Source: an uncultured Pelagibacteraceae bacterium (GTDB taxonomy: Bacteria; Pseudomonadota; Alphaproteobacteria; Pelagibacterales; Pelagibacteraceae). From it: DNA of 27,370 nt. The notes beneath the pieces are model-generated. The model had not been told where the DNA came from. It did no database searches and saw only the letters and a list, made by a program, of their open reading frames with translations. How positions within the stretch are numbered: position 1 is the stretch's first letter; each line of letters starts with the position of its first letter. The position numbers and the translations under genes were made by a program. Shown piece after piece: positions 16,251-24,351 of this stretch. The stretch covers positions 1 to 27,370 of the forward strand of contig CACHBY010000008.1 in assembly GCA_902578175.1 (NCBI GenBank). Direction: 5' to 3'.

Positions 16251-16292
16251 AAGGGTTCGCTCTTTAGTTGATACCTAAAGAGCTCCCTTTTT
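16251..16292 (+). terminator. Strong intrinsic terminator after the cytochrome c' operon
   Basis: GCTCTTTAG (16259-16267) and CTAAAGAGC (16275-16283) form a perfect 9-bp stem with a 7-base loop. The outer AAGGG (16251-16255) pairs with CCCTT (16285-16289) across a small asymmetric internal loop. TTTTTAT follows. It is among the most stable hairpins in the window and sits 5 bases after the stop of the preceding gene. Confidence 0.85.
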
Positions 16293-16527
16293 ATCGCCTC
16301 TTAGGCATTTAATCCAAACGGATTCTATTGTTTTAAGTTTTTTGATATCTAAAGATCTTCAGCTAAGTATCAGGTGGTAGTAATTTTAACATAAACCTCC
16401 TTTATATAAAAAGGTAATTATGTAAAAATTTTTTTCAATAAATTTATTTACATTTAATAAAAATATATTTGTTGAATACAACCTACTGCTTTAGTAGATT
16501 CCCGATATCTTATTTAAGTTCTTTAAA
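16293..16527. other. Gene-free A+T-rich stretch with a degenerate repeat and small hairpins
   Basis: No reading frame of note and no tRNA-like fold were found. A 17-mer TTGATATCTAAAGATCT at 16342-16358 repeats the terminator segment TTGATACCTAAAGAGCT (16268-16284) with two differences. Small hairpins include AATCC/GGATT (16311-16324) and CTACT/AGTAG (within 16480-16500); ATGTAAA (16420-16426) pairs with TTTACAT (16447-16453). It lies between converging operons and could hold a small RNA or simply minus-strand terminator sequence. Confidence 0.35.
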
Positions 16528-17385
16528 TTATTTTTTTATAATTAATTCACTAATAAAATTTTCTCCATAACCATCATCAACAGCGTTTTGAAAATAATTT
16601 TTATTTAACTCAGCGACTTTTTCAGCTTCAGGAAAATCTTTTAAAAGATCTTGAATGTAAGTTAAATCTTTAACAGAGTTACTTGCTGTAAATTTAAATC
16701 CTGTGTAATCACCTTTTAGCAAATTATCGAAAATTCTAATCAATGCTGCAGAATTTCCTGAACCAAGTTTTGCAACATCATATAATTTGTTTAAATCTAA
16801 ACCTAAATCTTTAGCACTTTTAGCCATGTGGTTTATCAATGCAGCATTACCTAAAGTTAAAAAATTATTTAAAAGTTTTGATTTTGCACCCATTCCAACT
16901 GGTCCAAAATGAAAATAATCTTTACAAAATATATTAAAATAAGGTTCTGCTTTTTTAAAATTCTCAACTGATGCACCAACTATTCCACCTAAGACACCTT
17001 GTTCTGCTTGAACGGGTCCTCCCATCACAGGACACTCAACATAATTGATTTTTTTTTCATTGAATATTGCTTCTGTTTCCATTGAGCCAGTTTTATTATG
17101 AGTGGTAATATCAATAATTAGAGTTTTGCTATTTAAAACCCTAGAAATTTTTTCTGATATTGATTTTGCTATAGGAGTATTGGTAACACACATAAACAGC
17201 GCGTCTAAATTTTTATTAGAAAAATCTTCAAAAGATTTTACTTCTTCAGCTCCCTCACTAACAATTTTCTCAATTGGTTTTCTATTTTTATTCGCAATGA
17301 CAAAAAGTTTATTTTTATGTTTTAAAATATTTTTTGCTATCCCATAGCCCATGTACCCCACACCAATAAAACCTATATTTTTCAT
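16528..17385 (-). CDS. Beta-hydroxyacid dehydrogenase (3-hydroxyisobutyrate / tartronate semialdehyde reductase family)
   Basis: A 285-residue member of the beta-hydroxyacid dehydrogenase family. The NAD(P)-binding motif GFIGVGYMGYGIAKNIL is at residues 5-21. The substrate loop appears as ECPVMGGPVQAEQG, a variant of the usual D.PVSGG..GA..G. The catalytic lysine lies in GAKSKLLNNFLTLGN, and the C-terminal helical domain follows. The GG.....EQG variant suggests a substrate different from the second copy at 25665. GAGG-type ribosome binding (GAGGAT) precedes the ATG on the minus strand. It follows the DMT permease by 14 bases and is the last gene of the uxaA-like operon. Confidence 0.88.
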   Translation of the reverse strand: MKNIGFIGVGYMGYGIAKNILKHKNKLFVIANKNRKPIEKIVSEGAEEVKSFEDFSNKNLDALFMCVTNTPIAKSISEKISRVLNSKTLIIDITTHNKTGSMETEAIFNEKKINYVECPVMGGPVQAEQGVLGGIVGASVENFKKAEPYFNIFCKDYFHFGPVGMGAKSKLLNNFLTLGNAALINHMAKSAKDLGLDLNKLYDVAKLGSGNSAALIRIFDNLLKGDYTGFKFTASNSVKDLTYIQDLLKDFPEAEKVAELNKNYFQNAVDDGYGENFISELIIKK

Positions 17386-17399
17386 TCAATCCTCATTAT

Positions 17400-18263
17400 T
17401 TAATTTTTTTTACCTTCTGTTCTTATGAACATTATACCAAAAACAATAATTCCTATCACACCAACTATTTTATTATAGTCAAAAGGTACCCCAAAAATTA
17501 AGAAATTAATAATTGTAGACCAAACTAATTGTGAGTATTGAAAATTAGTTACAAATGACAAATTAGAAAGTTGTATTGCGTAGATAATTAAAGAATGACT
17601 TATAAAACCTGCCACACCAAGAATTACTAAATAAAACCAAAAGATATTCTTCTCTAATGGTACCCAGTTAAAAAATATAAAAATACTAAAAATTATTGCG
17701 CCTAAAATCGAAGTGTAAAAAATAGCAGCAAAAGGATCATTATCACCTGATACCACTTTAGTGAAAAATTGATAAAGAGCCCAGCAAATTGGTGGAACAA
17801 TTGGGAATATTAAATCTAAACTAAATATTCTCATACTTGGACCTAATGAATAAACAATTGAGCCAAAACTTAGCAGCATTAAAAGTATACCCTTAGTACT
17901 TAATATATCTTTTAGAAAGTACGCTGAAAGTAATGAGACGATTAAAGGAGCTGTAAAGAAAACAACGTAAATGTCTACCAAGTCAAATTTTTGCAAAGAA
18001 TAAAACATAAAAGTGGTAGCTGTTACCATTAGTATTGACCTAATTATTTGAACTTTAAAATTTTTTTTTAAATTTACTTTTGGTTTAAAAATTAAAAAAA
18101 AAATAATTAACGACAACAAGTGAAAAAAAAACCTACCCCAAATTGCTTGAGTGATAGGCATTACTGTTCCAAGATACTTTGCTGTAGAGTCCATACACAC
18201 AAACATAAAAAAACCACCGGCAGCTAATAAAATTACGTTAATTAATGATGATTGTTGAGGCAC
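17400..18263 (-). CDS. DMT-superfamily EamA-type permease
   Basis: A 287-residue, very hydrophobic protein with about ten membrane helices in two EamA repeats. WGRFFFHLLSLIIFF sits in the first repeat, FTAPLIVSLLSAYFLKD ends it, and PICWALYQFFTKVVSGDNDP opens the second. EamA permeases move amino acids, nucleotide sugars or organic acids in or out; the substrate cannot be told. The start is GTG at 18263, forced by the uxaA-like stop just upstream in the same frame (18276-18278). It sits between the dehydratase and the beta-hydroxyacid dehydrogenase with gaps of 12 and 14 bases, so its substrate is probably linked to their pathway. Confidence 0.85.
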   Translation of the reverse strand: MPQQSSLINVILLAAGGFFMFVCMDSTAKYLGTVMPITQAIWGRFFFHLLSLIIFFLIFKPKVNLKKNFKVQIIRSILMVTATTFMFYSLQKFDLVDIYVVFFTAPLIVSLLSAYFLKDILSTKGILLMLLSFGSIVYSLGPSMRIFSLDLIFPIVPPICWALYQFFTKVVSGDNDPFAAIFYTSILGAIIFSIFIFFNWVPLEKNIFWFYLVILGVAGFISHSLIIYAIQLSNLSFVTNFQYSQLVWSTIINFLIFGVPFDYNKIVGVIGIIVFGIMFIRTEGKKN

Positions 18264-18275
18264 AGGAAAGGTAAA

Positions 18276-19781
18276 TTACATTACAACGCCAACTTGCCAA
18301 GGATTAAACTCCTCGTCACCGTAGCCATTGATTTCACTCTTAGATTTATTTCCTGATGCAGTATTTACAACTAATTCAAATATGTTTTTTCCAACTTCTT
18401 CAACTTTTTCTTTTCCCTCAGCTATTGTTCCACAGTTTATATCCATATCTTCTGACATTCTTTCAAACATTACTGAATTAGTTGAGAGTTTTAAACTTGG
18501 TACTGGTTTACATCCAAAACAAGATCCTCTTCCAGTTGTAAAACAAATTACATTCGCACCTGATGCAACTTGACCCGTAACAGATACTGGATCATATCCA
18601 GGTGAGTCCATAAAATTGAAACCTTTATTTTTTAAAGGTTCAGCATAATGCAATACATCTTGAAGGATAGAGTTTCCTCCTTTTGCAACAGCACCTAAAG
18701 ATTTCTCCAATATAGTTGTCAGACCACCTTTTTTGTTTCCTGGCGCAGGGTTATTATCCATAGAACTATTGTTAATGGTTGTGTAATGTCTCCACCATTC
18801 AATTCTTTTTAAAAGTTTGTCAGCAGTTTTTTGTGAATTAGCTCTATTAATTAATAAATGTTCTGCTCCATAAATTTCTGGTGTTTCAGATAAAATTGAA
18901 CTTCCACCTTTTTTAACCAAGAGATCTGCCGCAACTCCTAATGCAGGATTCGCAGTTATTCCTGAATATCCATCAGAACCACCACATTGAAGAGCTAAAG
19001 TTAGATGACTTACTGGTTGCGAAGTTCTTTGAACATTATTAGCTTCTGAAAGCAAATTTTTAATTTGAGACAATACTTTCTCTACTATTTTTTTAGTTCC
19101 ACCCTCATCTTGGATAGTTAGAAAATGAATTCGGTTATGTTTCTTTAATGATTCATCAAACAAACTGACTTGCGCACATTCACATCCTAAACCTATAACA
19201 AAAACATGAGAAAAATTGGGGTGATTTTTAAATCCATCTATAGTTCTTTGAAAAATTTGCATTCCTTCACTTTCAGTATTCATTCCACATCCTGTCGAGT
19301 GAGTAATTGGTACTATGCCATCAATGTTTGGATAATCTTTTAAAATGTCAGAATATTTAATTCTCTCAACGATCATCTTAGTGACAGTTGCTGAGCAATT
19401 AACAGTACTTACAATTCCGATGTAATTTCTAGTAGCAACCTGTCCATTGTCCCTTAAAATTCCATTGAAGAAGGTGTCTGCTTTTTCATCAATAATATGT
19501 TTTTTATCTGTGACTTTAAAATCTCTTTTGAATTCTCTAAATTCTAAATTATGTGAATGAACATGCTGACCAGGCTTAATATCATCTAATGCAAAACCAA
19601 TAATTTGATCATATTTGATAATAGGATCACCTTTTTTAATCTCTTTTAAACATACTTTATGACCAAAAGGGATTGGATCCAATGTACTTATATCATGACC
19701 TTCAATTTTTGTTTTTTCTGGTATGATAAATTGACTTACGCCAACATTGTCATTGCCATTTAAAACTATTAGATTATTCAT
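18276..19781 (-). CDS. UxaA/GarD-family altronate or galactarate dehydratase
   Basis: A 501-residue enzyme with the two parts of the family fused: an N-terminal SAF domain (residues 1-75; PFGHKVCLKEIKKGDPIIKY and PGQHVHSHNLEF) and a long catalytic domain (NYIGIVSTVNCSA, HSTGCGMNTES, GLGCECAQ, LQCGGSDGYSGITANPALG, and GRGSCFGCKPVPSLK near the end). The family removes water from altronate or galactarate with an iron-dependent mechanism; related lyases act on sulfolactate, but those have split subunits. An upstream in-frame ATG at 19817 adds 12 residues unlike the family; ATG 19781, before NNLIVLNGNDNVG, is preferred. It is divergent from the IlvD-type gene across 46 bases and leads the minus-strand operon. 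Confidence 0.88.
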   Translation of the reverse strand: MNNLIVLNGNDNVGVSQFIIPEKTKIEGHDISTLDPIPFGHKVCLKEIKKGDPIIKYDQIIGFALDDIKPGQHVHSHNLEFREFKRDFKVTDKKHIIDEKADTFFNGILRDNGQVATRNYIGIVSTVNCSATVTKMIVERIKYSDILKDYPNIDGIVPITHSTGCGMNTESEGMQIFQRTIDGFKNHPNFSHVFVIGLGCECAQVSLFDESLKKHNRIHFLTIQDEGGTKKIVEKVLSQIKNLLSEANNVQRTSQPVSHLTLALQCGGSDGYSGITANPALGVAADLLVKKGGSSILSETPEIYGAEHLLINRANSQKTADKLLKRIEWWRHYTTINNSSMDNNPAPGNKKGGLTTILEKSLGAVAKGGNSILQDVLHYAEPLKNKGFNFMDSPGYDPVSVTGQVASGANVICFTTGRGSCFGCKPVPSLKLSTNSVMFERMSEDMDINCGTIAEGKEKVEEVGKNIFELVVNTASGNKSKSEINGYGDEEFNPWQVGVVM

Positions 19782-19827
19782 AAATTTATTATATAACCAA
19801 TAACTTAAACAAACCATTATATTAATT

Positions 19828-21612
19828 ATGCCTAAAAAAAGAAAAAAAAGGTTCCGAAGTCAACAGTGGTTCAATAATCCAAAAAACCCTGACATGACGG
19901 CTTTATATCTAGAAAGGTATTTAAATTATGGTCTTACAAGAAAAGAATTGCAATCTGGAAATCCAATTATTGGAATAGCACAATCTGGCAGTGATCTTTC
20001 TCCATGCAACAGGCATTTCATGTCTTTGAGTAAAAGAATAAAAGATGGAATTAGAAGAGCTGGTGGGATTCCAATGGAATTTCCTACCCACCCAATTCAA
20101 GAAACTGGAAAAAGACCAACAGCAATGTTGGATAGAAATCTTTCTTATTTGTCACTAGTTGAAGTTTTGTATGGATATCCAATTGATGGAGTTATCCTAA
20201 CAACAGGATGTGATAAAACTACTCCAGCTGCTTTGATGGCAGCTGCAACGGTAAATATTCCTGCAATAGTTTTATCAGGTGGTCCAATGTTAGATGGAGT
20301 TTACAAAGGAAAATTAGCTGGATCAGGATTGGTAGTTTGGGAAGCAAGAAAAATGCTAGCCAAAGGAGAGATTAAATACGAGGAATTTATGGATATGGTT
20401 GCATCTTCTGCACCTAGTGCTGGACATTGTAATACTATGGGAACAGCTTCTTCAATGAACTCTGTTGCTGAAGCATTGGGTATGTCTTTACCAGGAGGGG
20501 CTGTAATACCTGCACCTTACAGAGAAAGAGAGCAAATTTCGTATGAAACAGGAAAAAGAATTGTTGGAATGGTTCATGAAGATTTAACCCCATCAAAAAT
20601 TATGACACGTAAAGCTTTTGAAAATGCAGTAGTAGTTGCAAGTGCTATTGGCGGATCAAGTAACTGTACAGCTCATCTAAGTGCTATTGCGAAGCATATG
20701 GGAATTAAATTTGATCTTTCTGATTGGCAAAAACTTGGGCACAATATTCCTTTATTAGTGAATTGCCAGCCTGCAGGAGAATATTTAATGGAAAGTTTTC
20801 ATAGAGCTGGAGCAATACCAGCTGTAATGAAAGAATTAATTAAAAACAAAAAAATTCATACAAAAATAAAGACAGTTACAGGAAAAACTGTAGGAGAAAA
20901 TTTAAGAAAGAAAGTTGATGTAGACAATAAAGTAATCAAAACATTTAAGAATGCATTAACTGAAAAAGCTGGATTTCTAGTTATGAAAAGTAACTTTTTC
21001 TCATCCGCTATCATGAAAACATCAGTAATCAGCAAAGAATTTAGAGACCAGTATTTATCAAATCCTAAACATCCAAATGTTTTTGAATGTAAAGCTATAG
21101 TTTTTGAAGGTCCTGAAGATTATCATAAAAGACTTAATGATAAGAAATTAAAAATAGATGAAAACTCTTTATTAATTATTAGAGGTTGTGGACCTGTTGG
21201 TTATCCTGGATCAGCAGAAGTAGTTAACATGCAACCACCAGACAGATTATTAAAAAAAGGAATAAGACATTTACCAACACTTGGAGATGGAAGACAGAGC
21301 GGAACATCAGAAAGCCCATCAATACTTCATGTTTCACCAGAGTCAGCAGTAGGTGGAGATCTGTGCATTGTAAAAACTTATGACAAGATAAAAATAGACT
21401 TAAACAAAAGAAGAGTTGATTTGTTGATTTCTCAAGCTGAATTTAAAAAAAGAAGAAAAAACAAAAAAGTATTTAAACCAAATAACCAAACTCCTTGGCA
21501 AGAAATTTTTAGGAATACTGTAGGTCAACTGGATGATGGTGCATGTATTAATTCTAGAGGAAAATACTTGGATGTATCTCATACAAAAGGTTTACCTAGA
21601 GATTCACATTAA
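19828..21612 (+). CDS. IlvD/Edd-family sugar-acid dehydratase (xylonate/arabonate type)
   Basis: A 594-residue dehydratase of the IlvD/Edd family. The length and N-terminus (RSQQWFNNPKNPDMTALYLER) fit the sugar-acid branch (D-xylonate, L-arabonate, and related enzymes) and not biosynthetic IlvD. The probable [2Fe-2S] ligands are C60 in SPCNRH, C128 in TGCDKT (with K130 next to the Mg site) and C201 in GHCNTMG. C-terminal marks are GCGPVGYPGSAEV and GDGRQSGTSESPSILHVSPE. It would turn an aldonate into a 2-keto-3-deoxy acid. No clear ribosome-binding site precedes the ATG, and the N-terminus is lysine-rich. The next gene starts directly after its stop. Exact substrate is unknown. Confidence 0.92.
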   Translation: MPKKRKKRFRSQQWFNNPKNPDMTALYLERYLNYGLTRKELQSGNPIIGIAQSGSDLSPCNRHFMSLSKRIKDGIRRAGGIPMEFPTHPIQETGKRPTAMLDRNLSYLSLVEVLYGYPIDGVILTTGCDKTTPAALMAAATVNIPAIVLSGGPMLDGVYKGKLAGSGLVVWEARKMLAKGEIKYEEFMDMVASSAPSAGHCNTMGTASSMNSVAEALGMSLPGGAVIPAPYREREQISYETGKRIVGMVHEDLTPSKIMTRKAFENAVVVASAIGGSSNCTAHLSAIAKHMGIKFDLSDWQKLGHNIPLLVNCQPAGEYLMESFHRAGAIPAVMKELIKNKKIHTKIKTVTGKTVGENLRKKVDVDNKVIKTFKNALTEKAGFLVMKSNFFSSAIMKTSVISKEFRDQYLSNPKHPNVFECKAIVFEGPEDYHKRLNDKKLKIDENSLLIIRGCGPVGYPGSAEVVNMQPPDRLLKKGIRHLPTLGDGRQSGTSESPSILHVSPESAVGGDLCIVKTYDKIKIDLNKRRVDLLISQAEFKKRRKNKKVFKPNNQTPWQEIFRNTVGQLDDGACINSRGKYLDVSHTKGLPRDSH

Positions 21613-22581
21613 ATGAAACCAAAGATATTAGTTTCTAGAAAAATTTCAGATTTAGCAGAAGAAAAATTAGCCAAGGAATTTGATGTAACATTAAATCCAA
21701 AAGATGAGCCAATCCCTGAAAGTGAGTTAATAAAAAAAATAAACGACTATGATGGGATGATTTCTACAGGATTTGATAAAATTGGAGAAAATTTTTTTAA
21801 TAACCTCAATGGTAAATTAAAAATTATTGCTCAGGTAGGAGTAGGGTACGACAATATCTCTGTTAAATCAGCTTTAGAAAAAAATATAAAAGTTACCAAT
21901 ACACCTAATGTATTAAATGAAGCTGTAGCAGAACTTACTATTCTTTTAATTTTAGCTACATCAAGAAGAATTGGTGAAGCTTATAATTTAGTAAGAACTG
22001 ATAATTGGAAAAATCAAAAACCTGATTTAACTAAATTTATGATTGGTAATTCAGTCACTGGCAAAACTCTAGGTATTATTGGCATGGGGCGAATAGGAAG
22101 AATGGCAGCTAAATGTGCAAAAGCATTTGGAATGAAAATAATTTATTATAATAGAAATAAACTTTCCGATGATTTAGAAGATGGTGCAAAATATTATTCA
22201 GATTTAAATTCAATGTTACCAAATTGTGATTTCTTAAGCATACACACCCCAGCAACTGCAGAAACAAAATATATTCTAAACAAAGACACTATTAGTTTAT
22301 TACCCAAACATGCTGTCGTGATAAATACTTCAAGAGGATCAACAATTGATGATGATGCATTGGTAGATGCATTGGAAAATAAAAAAATTTATGCTGCAGG
22401 CTTAGATGTATTTAACAATGAACCAAACTTAGATAAGAGATATTTAAATTTAGACAATTGTTTTGTTCTTCCACACGTTGGTAGTGCGACACACGAAACA
22501 CGTCTTGCAATGAGTATGATGGCTGTCGATAATATCTTCTGTTTTTTCAACAAAAATCCACTCATTTCAGAAGTAGTTTAG
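21613..22581 (+). CDS. D-2-hydroxyacid dehydrogenase (glyoxylate/hydroxypyruvate reductase-like)
   Basis: A 322-residue D-isomer-specific 2-hydroxyacid dehydrogenase. The nucleotide-binding motif is G157-M-G-R-I-G. The catalytic Arg sits in NTSRGSTIDDDALV near residue 241, the Glu in NNEP, and the His is H288 in LPHVGSAT. VGVGYDNI and NTPNVLNEAVAELT are family signatures. It interconverts 2-keto and D-2-hydroxy acids, for example glyoxylate/glycolate or hydroxypyruvate/glycerate. The ATG directly abuts the dehydratase stop (TAA then ATG), so the two are coupled. In this cluster it could handle the hydroxyacid released at the end of the pathway. Confidence 0.9.
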   Translation: MKPKILVSRKISDLAEEKLAKEFDVTLNPKDEPIPESELIKKINDYDGMISTGFDKIGENFFNNLNGKLKIIAQVGVGYDNISVKSALEKNIKVTNTPNVLNEAVAELTILLILATSRRIGEAYNLVRTDNWKNQKPDLTKFMIGNSVTGKTLGIIGMGRIGRMAAKCAKAFGMKIIYYNRNKLSDDLEDGAKYYSDLNSMLPNCDFLSIHTPATAETKYILNKDTISLLPKHAVVINTSRGSTIDDDALVDALENKKIYAAGLDVFNNEPNLDKRYLNLDNCFVLPHVGSATHETRLAMSMMAVDNIFCFFNKNPLISEVV

Positions 22582-22583
22582 AT

Positions 22584-22600
22584 CAACTACAAGTTGTTTA
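22584..22600 (+). terminator. Weak hairpin after the hydroxyacid dehydrogenase
   Basis: CAACT-ACA-AGTTG (22584-22596) is followed by TTTAATTAAT. The stem has only 5 bp, so it may attenuate rather than stop transcription toward the TRAP genes. Confidence 0.35.
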
Positions 22601-22628
22601 ATTAATATATATAATTTCTATATATAAT

Positions 22629-22646
22629 AATTAAACCGATTTAATT
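22629..22646. promoter_or_regulatory. Candidate operator upstream of the TRAP genes
   Basis: AATTAAA-CCGA-TTTAATT is a perfect 7-4-7 dyad, 56 bases before the dctP-type start, in a gap that also holds an A+T-rich imperfect dyad around 22600-22630. The C/G-bearing core in very A+T-rich DNA resembles a regulator site. No matching regulator gene is in the window, so the protein is unknown. Confidence 0.35.
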
Positions 22647-22702
22647 GAAATAGAAAATCATTTATGATTAACTTTCGAAAAAACATAAACGAGAGGAAGA
22701 TA

Positions 22703-23719
22703 ATGTTTAAATTAATATCTAAAACTTTAGCAGCAGTGGCTATGGTTTCAGTTGCTTTATTTGGCTCTGCAAACGCAAAGACTTTAAAGATTGAAACTCA
22801 CTTTACTGCTAGTTCACCAAATGGTGAAGTTGCGGCTCAGTTCGCAAAAAATGTAGAAATGTTTTCTGGTGGAAGCTTGAAAATTGAAATGTTCTACTCA
22901 TCTTCAGTAACAGGTAAATCTGCTGAGGTATTTAACTCTGCACAAACTGGTATTATCGATTGTGATATGACTGGTGCTGGTTACCAAACTGGTAAAAATG
23001 CAGCGTTCCAATTCGCAGGTGATGTAATGGGTGGATACGATAACCCATACCAACAATATGAATTCTTGAATTTCCCAGGAGCTCAAGAAGCTGTTGATGC
23101 ACTTTACAACAAATATGGAATGACTTTAATTGGTTGGTGGATACCAGGACACGAGTCTTTAATTTCTAGCAGACCAATTCCAGATGTTGCTTCATTGAAA
23201 GACTTTAAATTTAGATCACCTCCAGGAATGGAAAGTATGATCTTTACAACTTTAGGTGCTAAGCCAATCGTTATGGACTTTGGTGAAGTTCCTACAGCTT
23301 TACAAACTGGTCTAATCGATGGTGCTGACTATTCATCTTTAGCAACTAACTATGCTGGTGGACACTATGAGCAAAATAAATATGCTACATATCCAGGTTT
23401 CCACTCTATGCCGGCTGACCACTTAGCTTGTAACACAAAAGTTTGGAACAAGTTAAAGCCTCATGAAAAAGGTGCAATGAAAGCAGGTATAGAAATCGCT
23501 GGAAGAACTATTACTAGCTTAGTTGAGAGAAAAAACGCTGAAGCCGTTAAAGCTTTAAATGAAATGGGCGTTACTCTTCATGACTGGTCTAGAGAAGATA
23601 GACTTGAATTCAGAACAGCTGCACTTGCTGCTTGGGAAGAATGGAAGACTAAATCTCCAGAAGCTGCGGCTTTGATTGAAATACACAAAGCTTACATGAA
23701 AGCTAATGGCATTATGTAA
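22703..23719 (+). CDS. TRAP transporter substrate-binding protein (DctP family)
   Basis: A 338-residue periplasmic binding protein. The signal peptide spans residues 1-25 and ends in GSANA before KTLKIE. DctP-family features are the ligand-binding stretch FKFRSPPGMES with the arginine that grips a carboxylate, GWWIPGHES, and EVPTALQTGLIDGAD. The frame starts earlier at ATG 22664, but GAGAGGAAG (22691-22699) directly precedes ATG 22703, which gives a normal signal peptide; 22703 is therefore chosen. It uses more C-ending codons (TTC, AAC, ATC) than its neighbours, a sign of high expression. The ligand is probably an organic or sugar acid, judged from the enzymes around it. Confidence 0.93.
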   Translation: MFKLISKTLAAVAMVSVALFGSANAKTLKIETHFTASSPNGEVAAQFAKNVEMFSGGSLKIEMFYSSSVTGKSAEVFNSAQTGIIDCDMTGAGYQTGKNAAFQFAGDVMGGYDNPYQQYEFLNFPGAQEAVDALYNKYGMTLIGWWIPGHESLISSRPIPDVASLKDFKFRSPPGMESMIFTTLGAKPIVMDFGEVPTALQTGLIDGADYSSLATNYAGGHYEQNKYATYPGFHSMPADHLACNTKVWNKLKPHEKGAMKAGIEIAGRTITSLVERKNAEAVKALNEMGVTLHDWSREDRLEFRTAALAAWEEWKTKSPEAAALIEIHKAYMKANGIM

Positions 23720-23731
23720 TTAATAAAATCT

Positions 23732-23755
23732 TGAAGGGCCTGCAAAGGCCCTTCA
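23732..23755 (+). terminator. G+C-rich hairpin between the binding protein and the small permease gene
   Basis: TGAAGGGCC and GGCCCTTCA make a perfect 9-bp stem with loop TGCAAA, 12 bases after the dctP-type stop. The run of T comes only about 10 bases later, so partial termination or 3' mRNA stabilisation is likely. Either would leave more binding protein than permease. Confidence 0.75.
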
Positions 23756-23780
23756 TACTAACTTAAAATTTTTTTATTTA

Positions 23781-24350
23781 ATGATTGATAAAGAGTTACA
23801 AGAACAGAATGAAAAAGTTGCAAGTAAAGATGATTTTCCAATAAATTGGATTGATAGAATTTCCTTATTTTTAAGCCACACAATAAAATACCTAATTCCT
23901 GTAATTGTAATTGTGATGATGTATGAAATTTTTATGAGATATGTTTTATTTAAACCTACATTATGGGCTAACGAATTATGTTTGTGGTTGGCTGGTGTTT
24001 GTTATTTAGTTGGTGGAATTTATGCAACAAGATTAAGAAGTCATATTAGAATAGTATTATTGTATGATTGGGTAAGTAGACCAACACAGAGAATTTTTGA
24101 TTTAATTAGTACTTTGATTATTGTTCTTTTTGCAACAGCTGTAATTTATGGGGGCATGGAAGATGCCTATAGATCATTTATAAATTGGGAGAGATTTGCA
24201 ACTTATTGGGATCCTCCAATTCCTGCTACAATGAAACCACTTACACTTATATGTGTTTTTCTTATAGCTCTTCAATCTATAAACAACTTAATAATTGATT
24301 GGAGAAATCCAAAAGAGAAACAATACGACCCTTCTAAAGAATTGAAATAA
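23781..24350 (+). CDS. TRAP transporter small permease (DctQ family)
   Basis: A 189-residue protein with four membrane helices, the usual DctQ form. The conserved ELCLWLAGVCYLVGGIYATRLRSHIRI pattern, with W..E......V..G..Y..R...HI, is at about residues 65-92, and WDPPIPATMKPL precedes the last helix. Its cytoplasmic N-terminus is about 30 residues and charged. It pairs with DctM. The DctM start follows one base after its stop. A hairpin and 25 bases separate it from the upstream binding-protein gene. Confidence 0.92.
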   Translation: MIDKELQEQNEKVASKDDFPINWIDRISLFLSHTIKYLIPVIVIVMMYEIFMRYVLFKPTLWANELCLWLAGVCYLVGGIYATRLRSHIRIVLLYDWVSRPTQRIFDLISTLIIVLFATAVIYGGMEDAYRSFINWERFATYWDPPIPATMKPLTLICVFLIALQSINNLIIDWRNPKEKQYDPSKELK

Positions 24351-24351
24351 A

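Noticed and set aside
16293..16527. tRNA, SRP, RNase P or 6S-like RNA in the gene-free stretch
   Set aside because: No T-loop GTTCGA pattern, acceptor stem, SRP GGAAGCA-type core or long 6S-type rod could be traced by eye.
19782..19817. Upstream ATG for the UxaA-type dehydratase
   Set aside because: The 12 extra residues do not resemble the family, whose conserved SAF domain begins just after ATG 19781.
22664..22702. Upstream ATG for the TRAP binding protein
   Set aside because: It would put a charged stretch before the signal peptide, while ATG 22703 has an excellent GAGAGGAAG site directly upstream.
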